This document shows positions 15,865-24,011 of a DNA stretch of 64,000 nt, piece after piece. Each line of letters starts with the position of its first letter. Position 1 is the first letter of the stretch. The stretch covers positions 5,642,001-5,706,000 of the forward strand of contig NZ_CP113116.1 in assembly GCF_026625985.1 (NCBI RefSeq), read 5' to 3'. The notes beneath the pieces are model-generated. The model made no database searches, was not told the DNA's origin, and worked only from the letters and a program-made list of their open reading frames with translations. Source of the DNA: Mycobacterium sp. Aquia_213. Lineage in GTDB: Bacteria; Actinomycetota; Actinomycetes; Mycobacteriales; Mycobacteriaceae. A program made the translations under genes and the position numbers.

Positions 15865-17023
15865 GGCGCCCGAGCTTCAGCTCGTGCTGGGCGATCATGT
15901 TACGGAAGACCTCCATGGTGCCGCCGTAGATCCCCGCCGGCACGCCGTGCCGGAAGATGAACTCCACGGCGCCGTCGTCCGCGGAACCCGTTGTGTCGGT
16001 GGGCAATGCCGATGCTGCGCCGAGCATGTCCATCAATTCCGGCGAGATGTCCCGCATCGTCTGAATGAGCGCCACCCGTCCGTACATTCCGGGTGTCGAC
16101 AGCGCCGCCTCGATGCGGGCGAGGCTGCGCCCGAGCCGGTATTTGATCGACTCGTCATCGATCGGGCGTCGCCCGTCCGCATCGGGCGTGGACAGGATCG
16201 CCACGACCCCGTCGGCCGCCTCGGCCATCAAGTGGCCGTGCTCCGACATCATCGAAATGTTCTGCAGGCCATGGTCTTCGGTCTCGGTGATGCCGTGTTC
16301 GGCGTCCAGAGCGAATCGCATCACCGTCCAGCCTGCGTTGACCTCACCGATCCGGTAGCGGTCATCGACGCGTACGTCGCTGTAATACACGATGTTGGTG
16401 CGGTCGCCGTCCAGCGTGCGGATGCCCTGGATCTCGATGCCCGGGGAATCCAGCGGCACCAGAAACATGGTCAGGCTCTTGTGTTTCGGCGCTTGTGGGT
16501 CGGTGTTGGTGAGCAGAAAGACGTACTTGGCGTTCTGCGCGTTCGAGGTGAACATCTTGGACCCATTGATGATCCACGCGTCACCGTCGCGCACGGCTCG
16601 GGTCTTGCAGGTCGCGACGTCGGAGCCACCCTCGGGTTCCGTGTATCCCAGACACAACCGGATTTCACCGGACAGCACGCCCGGCAGTACCTCGTCGACG
16701 AGTTCGGGTGCCCCGAATTGCTTCACCAACCGCGCGACAACCGCCGTGGTGCCCCAGTGAAACCACGGTGTATGGGCGCGACCAATCTCGAGGTGGAAGA
16801 TTCGCCGGCGCACCGGATTGAATCCCCCTTCGGACTCCTGCTTGAAATCCGATGTCAGATAGCCCTCTTCGCCCAGTGCCAAATGCACTGGCTCACTGAA
16901 GTTTTCGCCCGTCTCGCGATCACGCCTAAGGACGTCCTGGGTGACATGTTCGGCGACGAACGCCCGGGTCTGGTCAAGGAATTCCTGATCCTCGGGCGAG
17001 AGCGCTACGCGGGAGAAGTCCAC
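15848..17023 (-). CDS. Acyl-CoA dehydrogenase (FadE type)
   Basis: A 391-residue FAD-dependent acyl-CoA dehydrogenase that would introduce an alpha-beta double bond into an acyl-CoA. The segments CLGYTEPEGGSDVA (substrate/FAD contact), WIINGSKMFTSNAQNA and the C-terminal GTMEVFRNMIAQHELKLGRP are family hallmarks. The GTG start at 17023 shares its first base with the preceding stop (TAGTG), showing translational coupling to the F420-type gene. It belongs to the three-gene minus-strand unit 18843-15848 downstream of motif site 2. Likely substrate: the CoA ester formed in the island pathway (inference). Confidence 0.86.
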   Translation of the reverse strand: MDFSRVALSPEDQEFLDQTRAFVAEHVTQDVLRRDRETGENFSEPVHLALGEEGYLTSDFKQESEGGFNPVRRRIFHLEIGRAHTPWFHWGTTAVVARLVKQFGAPELVDEVLPGVLSGEIRLCLGYTEPEGGSDVATCKTRAVRDGDAWIINGSKMFTSNAQNAKYVFLLTNTDPQAPKHKSLTMFLVPLDSPGIEIQGIRTLDGDRTNIVYYSDVRVDDRYRIGEVNAGWTVMRFALDAEHGITETEDHGLQNISMMSEHGHLMAEAADGVVAILSTPDADGRRPIDDESIKYRLGRSLARIEAALSTPGMYGRVALIQTMRDISPELMDMLGAASALPTDTTGSADDGAVEFIFRHGVPAGIYGGTMEVFRNMIAQHELKLGRPSYGG

Positions 17024-17937
17024 TACGCCGCGTCGATCACGAGGGAACGGAACCGATCGAGAGTCTCGAGCGCGTGCCCGATGCTGTCGCCGGGCAGGTG
17101 CACACTCACCCAGGTGACCCCCAACTTCTCCAGCTTTTGCAGACCCTCGAGGTAAGCGTTGGCGTTGAAGTCGTCGTCGGTGATGCTGCCACCCTCGAAG
17201 TTGGTGAAAGTGATGTCGATCGCCGACCAATCCCTGTCGGCCGCATCGCATCTGCGTCGGAGATCGTCAATGCATTCCGTGAGACGCTCGACGGAGGTGA
17301 TGGACGCCGTGCCGGCGGTCTGGGCCAATTGGGGCGGGGCCGGAAACGGGCACCAGCCATCGCCGTATTGCGCGACCCGCTGCCGGGCCGACGTGGTGTT
17401 GCCCCCGATCCAGATCGGTGGGCTGGTGACCGGCCGGGGGTGCGCGGTGATGCCGCGCGCGCTGAAATGCTTTCCCTCGAATGTGAGGTCGTCGCCGGTC
17501 CAGATGGCCCGGATCACTTGCAGGGATTCGTCGAACAGCTCGGCACGCTCGTCGTAGCTGACACCCAGCGCGGCGAACTCGCGCTTGAGGTAGCCCACGC
17601 CGACCGCCAGCGTGAAACGCCCCTCCGACAACAGGTCCAGGGTGGCTCCAGATTTGGCCACCACGAACGGGTTTCGATACGGCAGCACCACGATGTTGGG
17701 GATCAGCCGCAGCGTGGAGGTGGTGGCCGCCGCGAAACCCAGTGCGACAAAAGGATCTAACGCGTCATGACCGCCCGCCTCGAGCCATCGCTGCGATGGT
17801 GCCGGGTGATCGGTGAAGCCAAAGCCGTGAATGCCGGCCGCTTCGGTGGCCGCGGCCACCTTCCCGATGCCGGCCCCGCTCACCAGCTCAGGGTTGTAGG
17901 GATGGCTGTGCATCGGGTGCGTGATCGTGAAGCGCAT
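17023..17937 (-). CDS. LLM-class (probably F420-dependent) oxidoreductase
   Basis: A 304-residue TIM-barrel protein of the luciferase-like monooxygenase class. Family features include the start MRFTITHPMH, the barrel segment LLSEGRFTLAVGVGYLKREF and the phosphate-binding PPIWIGGNTTSARQRVAQYGDGW. In mycobacteria most such proteins use coenzyme F420 rather than FMN, though cofactor cannot be read directly. It is coupled to the acyl-CoA dehydrogenase by overlapping stop and start codons and follows the thioesterase by 15 bases. Substrate unknown. Confidence 0.84.
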   Translation of the reverse strand: MRFTITHPMHSHPYNPELVSGAGIGKVAAATEAAGIHGFGFTDHPAPSQRWLEAGGHDALDPFVALGFAAATTSTLRLIPNIVVLPYRNPFVVAKSGATLDLLSEGRFTLAVGVGYLKREFAALGVSYDERAELFDESLQVIRAIWTGDDLTFEGKHFSARGITAHPRPVTSPPIWIGGNTTSARQRVAQYGDGWCPFPAPPQLAQTAGTASITSVERLTECIDDLRRRCDAADRDWSAIDITFTNFEGGSITDDDFNANAYLEGLQKLEKLGVTWVSVHLPGDSIGHALETLDRFRSLVIDAA

Positions 17938-17952
17938 CTGGGCTCCCAGTCG

Positions 17953-18843
17953 TCAGAAGCGGGCGCGCGAGTCGATCGCGGTGTCGCTGGTGCGCAGCGG
18001 CCGGATGAGCGCCTCCTGAGCGAAGGAGGCCAGCAGCTCCCCCTCCTCCGAGTGCACGGCGCCGCGCACATAGGACATGCCCGCGCCGACCTGGGTGCTC
18101 TCATGCGTGTAGAGCAGCCACCCGGTCCAGTCGACCGGCTCGTGGAAGGCCACCGAGATGCTCATCGGAGCGGTGGACACGGTCAGGTGCGCCTGCGCGG
18201 TGCCGATGCCCTCATGCGCGCGCATCGTGGTGGAAATCCCGAGGTGGCCGGTGAAGTACGCCAACAGCGCCTTGGCCAGATCGTCTCGCGTCGGAATCGG
18301 GTCGTAGTGCAGCCACGCGTAGAGCTCCGGCGGGCCGACCTCGTCGGGGCTGTTGACGTCGACGACGTCGACCAGGCGCAGCTCGCGCCCGACCATCGGC
18401 ATGGGCGAGTGATGGGCGTCGGCGGGGGCGGCCACGTCGGGCTTGGGCAGGTGGTGGCGGATGACGTCGTCGGTGGGGACGTCGGTCAGCACCGTGATGC
18501 TCAGGCAGCGCCGCCCGTTCTGGTGCACGGCGACGACCGCGGTCGCGGTGGACCGGCCCTCGGACACGACGTCGAGGACGAGCTCGATCGGCGGGCCGAC
18601 GACCACCGCACGGGAGAACACCGCGTGCGCCGAGCGCACCGACTTGTCCGGGAATCGTTTGGCCACGGCGACAATCGCCTGGGCGAGCACCTGAGTGCCT
18701 TCCACCACCTGACGTTCGTCGCCCACGGCGATGCCGGTGTCTCCGGTGAACCGATCGTCCCCGTCGGCCCGCACGTCAAACAGATCCAGCAGGCCCTGAA
18801 CCGTCCACTCAGTCTGCTCAGATTCCGTGGTCAATCCGCTCAC
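17953..18843 (-). CDS. Double-hotdog acyl-CoA thioesterase (TesB-like)
   Basis: A 296-residue type II acyl-CoA thioesterase with two hotdog halves, roughly residues 20-125 and 165-290. The segments RSAHAVFSRAV and SISVAFHEPVDWTGWLLYTH resemble TesB halves. The GTG start at 18843 overlaps an AAAGG sequence, so initiation context is poor. It heads the unit thioesterase, LLM, acyl-CoA dehydrogenase and is divergent from the SRPBCC gene, with motif site 2 between them. It would release CoA from pathway intermediates. Confidence 0.8.
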   Translation of the reverse strand: MSGLTTESEQTEWTVQGLLDLFDVRADGDDRFTGDTGIAVGDERQVVEGTQVLAQAIVAVAKRFPDKSVRSAHAVFSRAVVVGPPIELVLDVVSEGRSTATAVVAVHQNGRRCLSITVLTDVPTDDVIRHHLPKPDVAAPADAHHSPMPMVGRELRLVDVVDVNSPDEVGPPELYAWLHYDPIPTRDDLAKALLAYFTGHLGISTTMRAHEGIGTAQAHLTVSTAPMSISVAFHEPVDWTGWLLYTHESTQVGAGMSYVRGAVHSEEGELLASFAQEALIRPLRTSDTAIDSRARF

Positions 18844-18867
18844 CTTTCACGTTGGCAGCTTCCGGCT

Positions 18868-18899
18868 CAGCGTGACACTTTGAGTAGGATTTGTAAAGC
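18868..18899. promoter_or_regulatory. Island motif, site 2
   Basis: CAGCGTGACACTT, nine bases, TTTGTAAAGC; it matches site 1 over both halves. It lies between the divergent thioesterase gene (start 18843) and SRPBCC gene (start 18976), 25 and 77 bases from their starts, and could control both. As a dyad, TnACA-N14-TGTnA is symmetric enough for dimer binding. If instead read as a promoter, TGACA and TAAAG are 16 bases apart. Confidence 0.62.
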
Positions 18900-18975
18900 T
18901 TGGCTAACAAGACTCCGTCGAACCCTCCGGGCAGCGCCCGTAGGGGCCAATGGAAAGCGCAGAGAGGCAACGCAA

Positions 18976-19452
18976 TTGGGCATCGTGACGACCACGTCAG
19001 AGACCGCGTTCACCCAGTCCGCAGAGACCGTGTACGACTTTGTCACCAATCCGCAGAACTGGACGAAGACCTATCCCGGCAGCGCGCACATCGGCAAGCT
19101 GCCGCCGCTGCCGCTCAAGGTCGGCGACACCTGGGAGGAGGCGGGCCCCGACGGTGATCGGATTTTCAGTTGGCAGCTGGCCGTCGCGGTGCGACCCCTC
19201 CAGTTCGTGTTCACCTCGATCGGGCGCCTGGGCCACGACCGCGGCGGCAAGGGTGGGCTGGAGGGCCGCATCACGGTGTCCTACCGGTTCTCCACGCCCG
19301 GCCAGGGCATCACGCTGTTTTCCCGCACCATGACTATTGAGGCGCCTAAGCACGCCCCGCTGCCCGATCGGCTGTTCGAGCAGGCCAATCCGGCCCGGAT
19401 CGACGCCTACCACGAGGCCGTCGCGCGCGAGCTCGCCCTGGCAGCAGATTGA
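18976..19452 (+). CDS. SRPBCC (polyketide-cyclase/START-like) protein
   Basis: A 158-residue helix-grip-fold protein. The start FTQSAETVYDFVTNPQNWTK and the aromatic segment near residue 50 are typical of the SRPBCC superfamily, whose members bind hydrophobic ligands and sometimes cyclise or hydrolyse them. TTG at 18976 is chosen because AGAGAGG lies eight bases upstream; GTG at 18985 is the alternative, and much longer readings are antisense to the thioesterase. It is preceded by motif site 2 and followed by site 3. The ligand is unknown, possibly the island substrate. Confidence 0.78.
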   Translation: MGIVTTTSETAFTQSAETVYDFVTNPQNWTKTYPGSAHIGKLPPLPLKVGDTWEEAGPDGDRIFSWQLAVAVRPLQFVFTSIGRLGHDRGGKGGLEGRITVSYRFSTPGQGITLFSRTMTIEAPKHAPLPDRLFEQANPARIDAYHEAVARELALAAD

Positions 19453-19471
19453 CACCGGCGGCGCCATTGCA

Positions 19472-19497
19472 TGACACTTTTGCGGTGTTTTGTAAAG
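19472..19497. promoter_or_regulatory. Island motif, site 3
   Basis: TGACACTT, nine bases, TTTGTAAAG, sharing both half-sites and exact spacing with sites 1 and 2. It ends only ten bases before the ATG of the SMP-30-like gene. If TAAAGG served as the -10 element the transcript would start at or just before the start codon. Bound repressor here would block initiation directly. Confidence 0.62.
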
Positions 19498-19507
19498 GCG
19501 TGAGCCC

Positions 19508-20335
19508 ATGATCCCCGAGCCGCTGGCCAACGGGTTCTGCTTCGGTGAAGGACCCCGGTGGTTCGAGGGTCTGTTGTGGTTCTCCGACATGCTGGGCGAA
19601 GCGGTCCACACCTCGACCCTGAGCGGGGCGCTGACCACGTTGCCGCTGCCCGGGCACTCGCCGTCGGGCCTGGGTTTCCGTCCCGACGGGTCGCTGCTGA
19701 TCGCCTCGGCCGAAGACCGGCGGGTGCTGCGCTACGACGGCGAGACCGTCGTGGAGATCGCCGACCTCACCGACCTGGTACCGGCCAACCTCGGCGACAT
19801 GGTCATCGACGACACCGGGCGCGCCTACATCGGATCCCAGGCCCCCCAAGCTCTCGGGGGCGGCGTCATCGTGCGCCTCGATCCCGACGACAGCACCACC
19901 GTCGTCGCCGAGGACCTGGACTTTCCCAACGGCATGGTCATCACGCCGGATCGGAAGACGTTGATCGTCGCCGAATCGATCGGCCGCCGGCTCACCGCGT
20001 TCACCATCGACGACGACGGCGCGCTGGGCGGCCGTCGGGTCTTCGCCGAAGGCCTGGACGGACCGCCCGACGGCATCACCCTGGACGCCGAGGGCGGCGT
20101 GTGGACGTCGATGACGCTGGCTCACCAATTCGAGCGGATCGTCGAGGGCGGCGCCGTGACCGACCGCATCGACATGGGCGAACGAGTCGCCATCGCCTGC
20201 ACCCTCGGCGGCCCCGAACGCCGCATCCTGTTTCTGCTGTCGAGTACCGACGCCTATCCTCAGCGCCTGGTGGGCACTCGGCTCTCCCGGCTCGACGCCG
20301 TGCAGGTTGCCACGCCCGGCGCCGGGCTGCCCTGA
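19508..20335 (+). CDS. SMP-30/gluconolactonase-like beta-propeller hydrolase
   Basis: A 275-residue six-bladed beta-propeller of the SMP-30/LRE family. The metal-binding glutamate lies in FGEGPRW (Glu14); further ligands are suggested by the Asn in DFPNGM and the Asp in GPPDGI. Family members hydrolyse lactones with a divalent metal. In this island it could open a lactone made by the Baeyer-Villiger enzyme. It starts a plus-strand unit with a thioesterase and the TetR regulator, preceded by motif site 3. Substrate is inferred from context only. Confidence 0.85.
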   Translation: MIPEPLANGFCFGEGPRWFEGLLWFSDMLGEAVHTSTLSGALTTLPLPGHSPSGLGFRPDGSLLIASAEDRRVLRYDGETVVEIADLTDLVPANLGDMVIDDTGRAYIGSQAPQALGGGVIVRLDPDDSTTVVAEDLDFPNGMVITPDRKTLIVAESIGRRLTAFTIDDDGALGGRRVFAEGLDGPPDGITLDAEGGVWTSMTLAHQFERIVEGGAVTDRIDMGERVAIACTLGGPERRILFLLSSTDAYPQRLVGTRLSRLDAVQVATPGAGLP

Positions 20336-20355
20336 GACACCCGAGGGGGAGACAC

Positions 20356-21177
20356 GTGACCGACTGCTACTACGAGCTGATCGACGACGCCGGTGCGTTG
20401 GGCGAGAAGTTCCGCGCGACCGACCTGGCGCGCGGCACCTGGTCGGCAGCGATCCAGCACGGCGGCCCGGTATCCGCGCTGCTGGTCCGGGCGCTGGAAC
20501 GCTGCGAGCGGCGCGACGACAACCGCCTGTCCCGGGTCGTGATCGACCTGCTGGGCGGGGTGCCGGCCGACGGCGACATCTGGGTTCACTCACAGGTGCA
20601 GCGCGGCGGCAGGCAGATCGAGCTGGTCACCGCCGAGATGCTGGCCCCGGGCCCCGACGGCCAGCCCCGCCCCGTGGCGCGCGCCAGCGGTTGGCGGCTG
20701 CAGCAGCAGGACACCCAGGCCGTCGCCCACGCAGCGGCCGAGCTGCCCCGACCGCGCGCCGAAGCCCGCAACCGCAACCTCAAGGCCAAGGAGTGGGACC
20801 GCAATTACGTGCACAGCCTGGAGTGGCTCTGGCTGACCGAGCCGCTGACGCCCGGCCCCGGCGAATCGTGGATCAAGCCGGACGTCGACCTGGTGCAGGG
20901 CGAGGCGATGACGCAGCTGGAGCGGCTGTTCGCGGTCGCCGACTGCGCCAACGGCATCGGCAGCAAGCTCGACATCACCAAGTGGACCTTCTTGAACACC
21001 GATCTGGCGGTGCACGTGTTTCGTGTTCCGGACGGGGACTGGGTCGGTATTCGGGCCGAGACCAGCTACGGGCCGGACGGTATCGGGACCACGATCGGCA
21101 CGTTGTTCGACGAGCAGGGCGCGGTCGGCGCCATCCAGCAGTCCGTGCTGGTGCGCCGGCGCCCGGACAAAACCTGA
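20356..21177 (+). CDS. Thioesterase-superfamily protein (double hotdog)
   Basis: A 273-residue TesB-like acyl-CoA thioesterase homolog. The N-terminal half has QHGGPVSALLVRALE and the C-terminal half has LNTDLAVHVFRVPDGDWV and a YGPDGIG turn, as in the 4HBT_3 family. GTG at 20356 has GGGGGAG six bases upstream; it lies 20 bases after the SMP-30-like gene and 53 before the TetR gene. It is the second double-hotdog protein of the island. It may act on a different chain length from the one at 17953-18843. Confidence 0.78.
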   Translation: MTDCYYELIDDAGALGEKFRATDLARGTWSAAIQHGGPVSALLVRALERCERRDDNRLSRVVIDLLGGVPADGDIWVHSQVQRGGRQIELVTAEMLAPGPDGQPRPVARASGWRLQQQDTQAVAHAAAELPRPRAEARNRNLKAKEWDRNYVHSLEWLWLTEPLTPGPGESWIKPDVDLVQGEAMTQLERLFAVADCANGIGSKLDITKWTFLNTDLAVHVFRVPDGDWVGIRAETSYGPDGIGTTIGTLFDEQGAVGAIQQSVLVRRRPDKT

Positions 21178-21196
21178 CGGCGGACGGAATAGATGT

Positions 21197-21222
21197 GGCT
21201 AGTTCGGCAATACTTCGTAAAG
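21197..21222. promoter_or_regulatory. Degenerate island motif, site 4, before the TetR gene
   Basis: TTCGTAAAG at 21214-21222 matches eight of nine bases of the right half-site; the left half position holds GGCTAGTT, matching about four of eight bases of TGACACTT. ACTTCGTAAAGT here is also a small dyad. It lies eight bases before the TetR ATG. TAAAGT would be an acceptable -10 hexamer, giving a nearly leaderless TetR mRNA. Autoregulation with weaker binding is a plausible reading. Confidence 0.4.
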
Positions 21223-21230
21223 TTTCAGAT

Positions 21231-21782
21231 ATGACCCAGCCGGCCGCCGCACCGACCATGACCGAGGCTGACACCTCGACGCGTCAGCGGATCCTGTTGG
21301 CGACCGCCGAGGTGCTTGGGCGCAACGGCAAAACCAAACTCAGCCTGTCGGAGGTCGCCACCCAGGCCGGAGTCTCGCGGCCCACGCTCTACCGCTGGTT
21401 CGCGTCCAAAGAGGAGCTGTTGTCGGCGTTCTCGCAGTACGAGCGCCAGCTTTTCGAAAGCGGCCTGGTGCGAGCCACCGCGGGGCTCAAAGGCTACGAA
21501 AAGCTGGATGCCGTGCTGCGATTCATTGTCGAGTACCAGCATTCGTACTCGGGTGTGCGCATGGTCGATGTCGAACCCGAGCACACCATCGCCGAGTTCG
21601 CCCACGTCATCCCGCAGATGCGCGACGGTCTGCAACGACATCTGCCTGGCCCCAATGCCGCGGTGAAGGCGGCGACCGTGATCCGGATTGCGATCTCGCA
21701 CTACATCGTTCGCAGCGACGACGCCGAGCAGTTCCTGGCCCAGCTGCGCCACGCCGTCGGGATCAAACCCGCAGCCGATTAG
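21231..21782 (+). CDS. TetR-family regulator, candidate controller of the catabolic island
   Basis: A 183-residue TetR protein with the helix-turn-helix LSLSEVATQAGVSRPTLYRW (about residues 42-61) and a helical ligand-binding domain. ATG at 21231 follows degenerate motif site 4 by eight bases. It is the last gene of the SMP-30/thioesterase unit and the only TetR gene in the island, so it is the best candidate to bind the motif copies at 10693, 18868 and 19472. Its stop overlaps the convergent flavoprotein gene by four bases. Confidence 0.85.
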   Translation: MTQPAAAPTMTEADTSTRQRILLATAEVLGRNGKTKLSLSEVATQAGVSRPTLYRWFASKEELLSAFSQYERQLFESGLVRATAGLKGYEKLDAVLRFIVEYQHSYSGVRMVDVEPEHTIAEFAHVIPQMRDGLQRHLPGPNAAVKAATVIRIAISHYIVRSDDAEQFLAQLRHAVGIKPAAD

Positions 21783-23119
21783 TCAAATAGCACCGCCGCG
21801 TTGAGGTATCCAGTCGGGTCCAGCGCGGCCTTGACCGACCGCATCGCAGCGATATCGGCTGCATCCCTTGACATTTCGAGATAATCGCGCTTGCGGCTGC
21901 CGACGCCGTGCTCGGAGCTGACGTTGCCGCCGCACCGCGCGATCAAGTCCATCATCGGCCCGTACAACGCCTTCTCCGCCTCCAGCGGCACGCGCAGCAC
22001 GTTGAGGTGCAGGTTGCCCTCGCCGACATGGCCGAACAACAGGGGCACGGCGTCACTGACCCGCTCGTGAATCAGCGCGACCGCCTCCGCGGCGAACCCG
22101 GCGATCGCCGCCAGCGGCAGCGACACGTCGAACTTCAGCGGCGGCCCGTACACGCCGAGCACCTCGGCCAGTGCTTCGCGGACACGCCAGAGTCGTTGCT
22201 GTGCGGCAATATCCACACCCACCGCGGGCTCGGCGCACATCGGTGCGTCGGCGAGCAGGTCGGCCAGCCGCTCGGTCTGATCGTGATCGGCGGCCAGCTC
22301 CACTAACAGCAGCCAGTCCGCCTCGACCGGTGCACCGATCCCGAGGTGCTCGGCGGTCAGCGCGCCGGCGCGGCCGTCGATCAACTCGAGTGCGGCGATG
22401 CCGTCCACATCCCGGAACGTCCGGCCGGTGTCGATCAGCGCCTCGAGATCGTCGAAGCCGCACACCGCGGTCACCCGATGCGACGGGGTGGGGTGCAGCC
22501 GCAGATCCAGCGCCGTGATGACACCGAGCGTGCCCTCGGCGCCGACGAACAGTGCCGGGAGGTCGTATCCGGTGTTGTCGCTGCGCACCAGGCTGTGCCG
22601 GCGCAGCAGGGACCCGTCGGGCAGCGCCACGTCCAGGCCGACGACTTGCTCGCCCATGTTGCCGTAGCGGACCGTGCGCAGCCCGCCCGCATTGGTCGAG
22701 GCCATGCCGCCGACCGTCGCGGTGTCGCGCGCGGCGAGGTCCACGCCGAACAGCAGTCCCGCCGTCGTCGCGGCGTGTTGCACCGCGGCCAGCGTGGCCC
22801 CGGCACCGACCGCGATACGACGCTCTACGGTGTCGACATCGCCTAGCGCACAGAGCCTTTCAGTGGACAGCAGCACGTCGTCGTGTTCGGGAACCGTACC
22901 GGCCACCAGCGAGGTGCGACCGCCCTGGACGGTGACATGAGCCCCGGCATCACGGCACAGCCGCAACACCTCGGCGACCTCCTCGGCCGACCCCGGACGG
23001 ACCAGCGCACTGGCGCGGCCCCGGTAGCGGCCGGTGTGGTCGACGCTGCGCCCGGACAGCACGTCGGGGTCGGTCACGACGTGCTTGGAGCCGACCGCGT
23101 CGTGCAAACTGCGCAGCAT
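21779..23119 (-). CDS. FAD-linked oxidase, Rv0161-like (GlcD/D-lactate-dehydrogenase type)
   Basis: A 446-residue flavoprotein of the FAD-linked oxidase family. The FAD-binding segment VTVQGGRTSLVAGTVP is near residue 60 and the C-terminal signature FGHVGEGNLHLNV near 360; SSEHGVGSRK follows. Relatives oxidise 2-hydroxy acids such as glycolate or D-lactate. ATG at 23119 gives a length close to that of Rv0161 in M. tuberculosis, and the neighbourhood (beyond the inserted island) also fits. A longer in-frame reading upstream is unlikely. Substrate unknown. Confidence 0.85.
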   Translation of the reverse strand: MLRSLHDAVGSKHVVTDPDVLSGRSVDHTGRYRGRASALVRPGSAEEVAEVLRLCRDAGAHVTVQGGRTSLVAGTVPEHDDVLLSTERLCALGDVDTVERRIAVGAGATLAAVQHAATTAGLLFGVDLAARDTATVGGMASTNAGGLRTVRYGNMGEQVVGLDVALPDGSLLRRHSLVRSDNTGYDLPALFVGAEGTLGVITALDLRLHPTPSHRVTAVCGFDDLEALIDTGRTFRDVDGIAALELIDGRAGALTAEHLGIGAPVEADWLLLVELAADHDQTERLADLLADAPMCAEPAVGVDIAAQQRLWRVREALAEVLGVYGPPLKFDVSLPLAAIAGFAAEAVALIHERVSDAVPLLFGHVGEGNLHLNVLRVPLEAEKALYGPMMDLIARCGGNVSSEHGVGSRKRDYLEMSRDAADIAAMRSVKAALDPTGYLNAAVLFD

Positions 23120-23202
23120 GTTCGCGGTTATAGCACCCGCCCACACCCGACGATCACACCGGCTTGGAAGACTGCGGGAATCACCCGACGCTGGGAGCAC
23201 GG

Positions 23203-23856
23203 ATGTACGACCTCGAAGACATGATCAGGCAACGCCGTTCGATCAGGATGTTCCTGCCGGATCGGCCGGTGCCCCGGGAATTGCTCCACGACGCGCTCGA
23301 CCTGGCGATTCGCGCACCGTCGAACTCGAACGTGCAACCGTGGCACCTTTACTTCGCGTCGGGCGCGGCCAGGGGCCGCCTGGTGGCCGCGCTGCTCGAG
23401 GCCGCCGAAGCGGGACCGCCGAAAGTACCGCCGCTGCCGGATGCGTTCGCCCACTATCGAAGCGACACCGGGAAAGTGGTCTATGGGTCGATGGGCATCG
23501 CGCGCGACGACCAGGCAGGCCGGCGCACCGCGGTGTTGCGCAACTGGGAGTTCTTTCGCGCGCCGGTGGCCGGCGTCGTGTGCATGCATCACGAGCTGGG
23601 CCTGACCGACGCCCTCGGCGTCGGGATGTTCCTGCAGAACCTGATACTGGCGCTCACCGCACGCGGGCTGGGAACCTGCGTTCAGGTGGCGATCGCGGGC
23701 TATCCCGAAGTGCTCCGCGCGCAGCTCGACATCCCGGCCGAGTTGACCATCCTGTGTGGCCTGTCCGTCGGCTACCCGGACCCGGACTTTCCCGCCAACC
23801 ACATCCGCCTCGGCCGTGACCCGGTCGATCAGAAGGTGGTGTTCGTCGACGACTAG
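23203..23856 (+). CDS. Nitroreductase-family flavoprotein
   Basis: A 217-residue FMN-dependent nitroreductase-like protein. RRSIRMFLPDRPVP near residue 11 and APSNSNVQPWHLYF near residue 40 are the usual FMN-binding region, and GLGTCVQVAIAGYPEVLR lies in the second half. ATG at 23203 has GGGAG eight bases upstream. It probably reduces nitro compounds, quinones or enones with NAD(P)H. It is divergent from the Rv0161-like gene across 83 bases and followed by a hairpin repeat element. Confidence 0.86.
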   Translation: MYDLEDMIRQRRSIRMFLPDRPVPRELLHDALDLAIRAPSNSNVQPWHLYFASGAARGRLVAALLEAAEAGPPKVPPLPDAFAHYRSDTGKVVYGSMGIARDDQAGRRTAVLRNWEFFRAPVAGVVCMHHELGLTDALGVGMFLQNLILALTARGLGTCVQVAIAGYPEVLRAQLDIPAELTILCGLSVGYPDPDFPANHIRLGRDPVDQKVVFVDD

Positions 23857-23899
23857 TGGTTGTCGCTGTGCGCGTCCAGCACCCGGGCAGCACACAAAG

Positions 23900-23979
23900 T
23901 GCCCACCTCTGAGCGACAACCCGATCGCGCCCAACGAATTCCGCGGCGCTCCCGCGACATTGTCGCTCGGAGGCGGGCA
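23900..23979. repeat. Dispersed inverted-repeat element, copy 1
   Basis: Arms of 20 bases at 23900-23919 and 23960-23979 match at 18 positions and enclose 40 bases. The inner ends read GAGCGACAA and TTGTCGCTC. The same element, with perfect 21-base arms, occurs at 31881-31950; similarity extends outward on the left (GGGCAGCA, two variable bases, CAAA). Both copies lie between convergent genes. It may act as a bidirectional terminator or be a REP/MITE-like mobile repeat. Confidence 0.75.
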
Positions 23980-24011
23980 AAAGCAGACTCGCCCCGGCGG
24001 CAAGACCGCCC

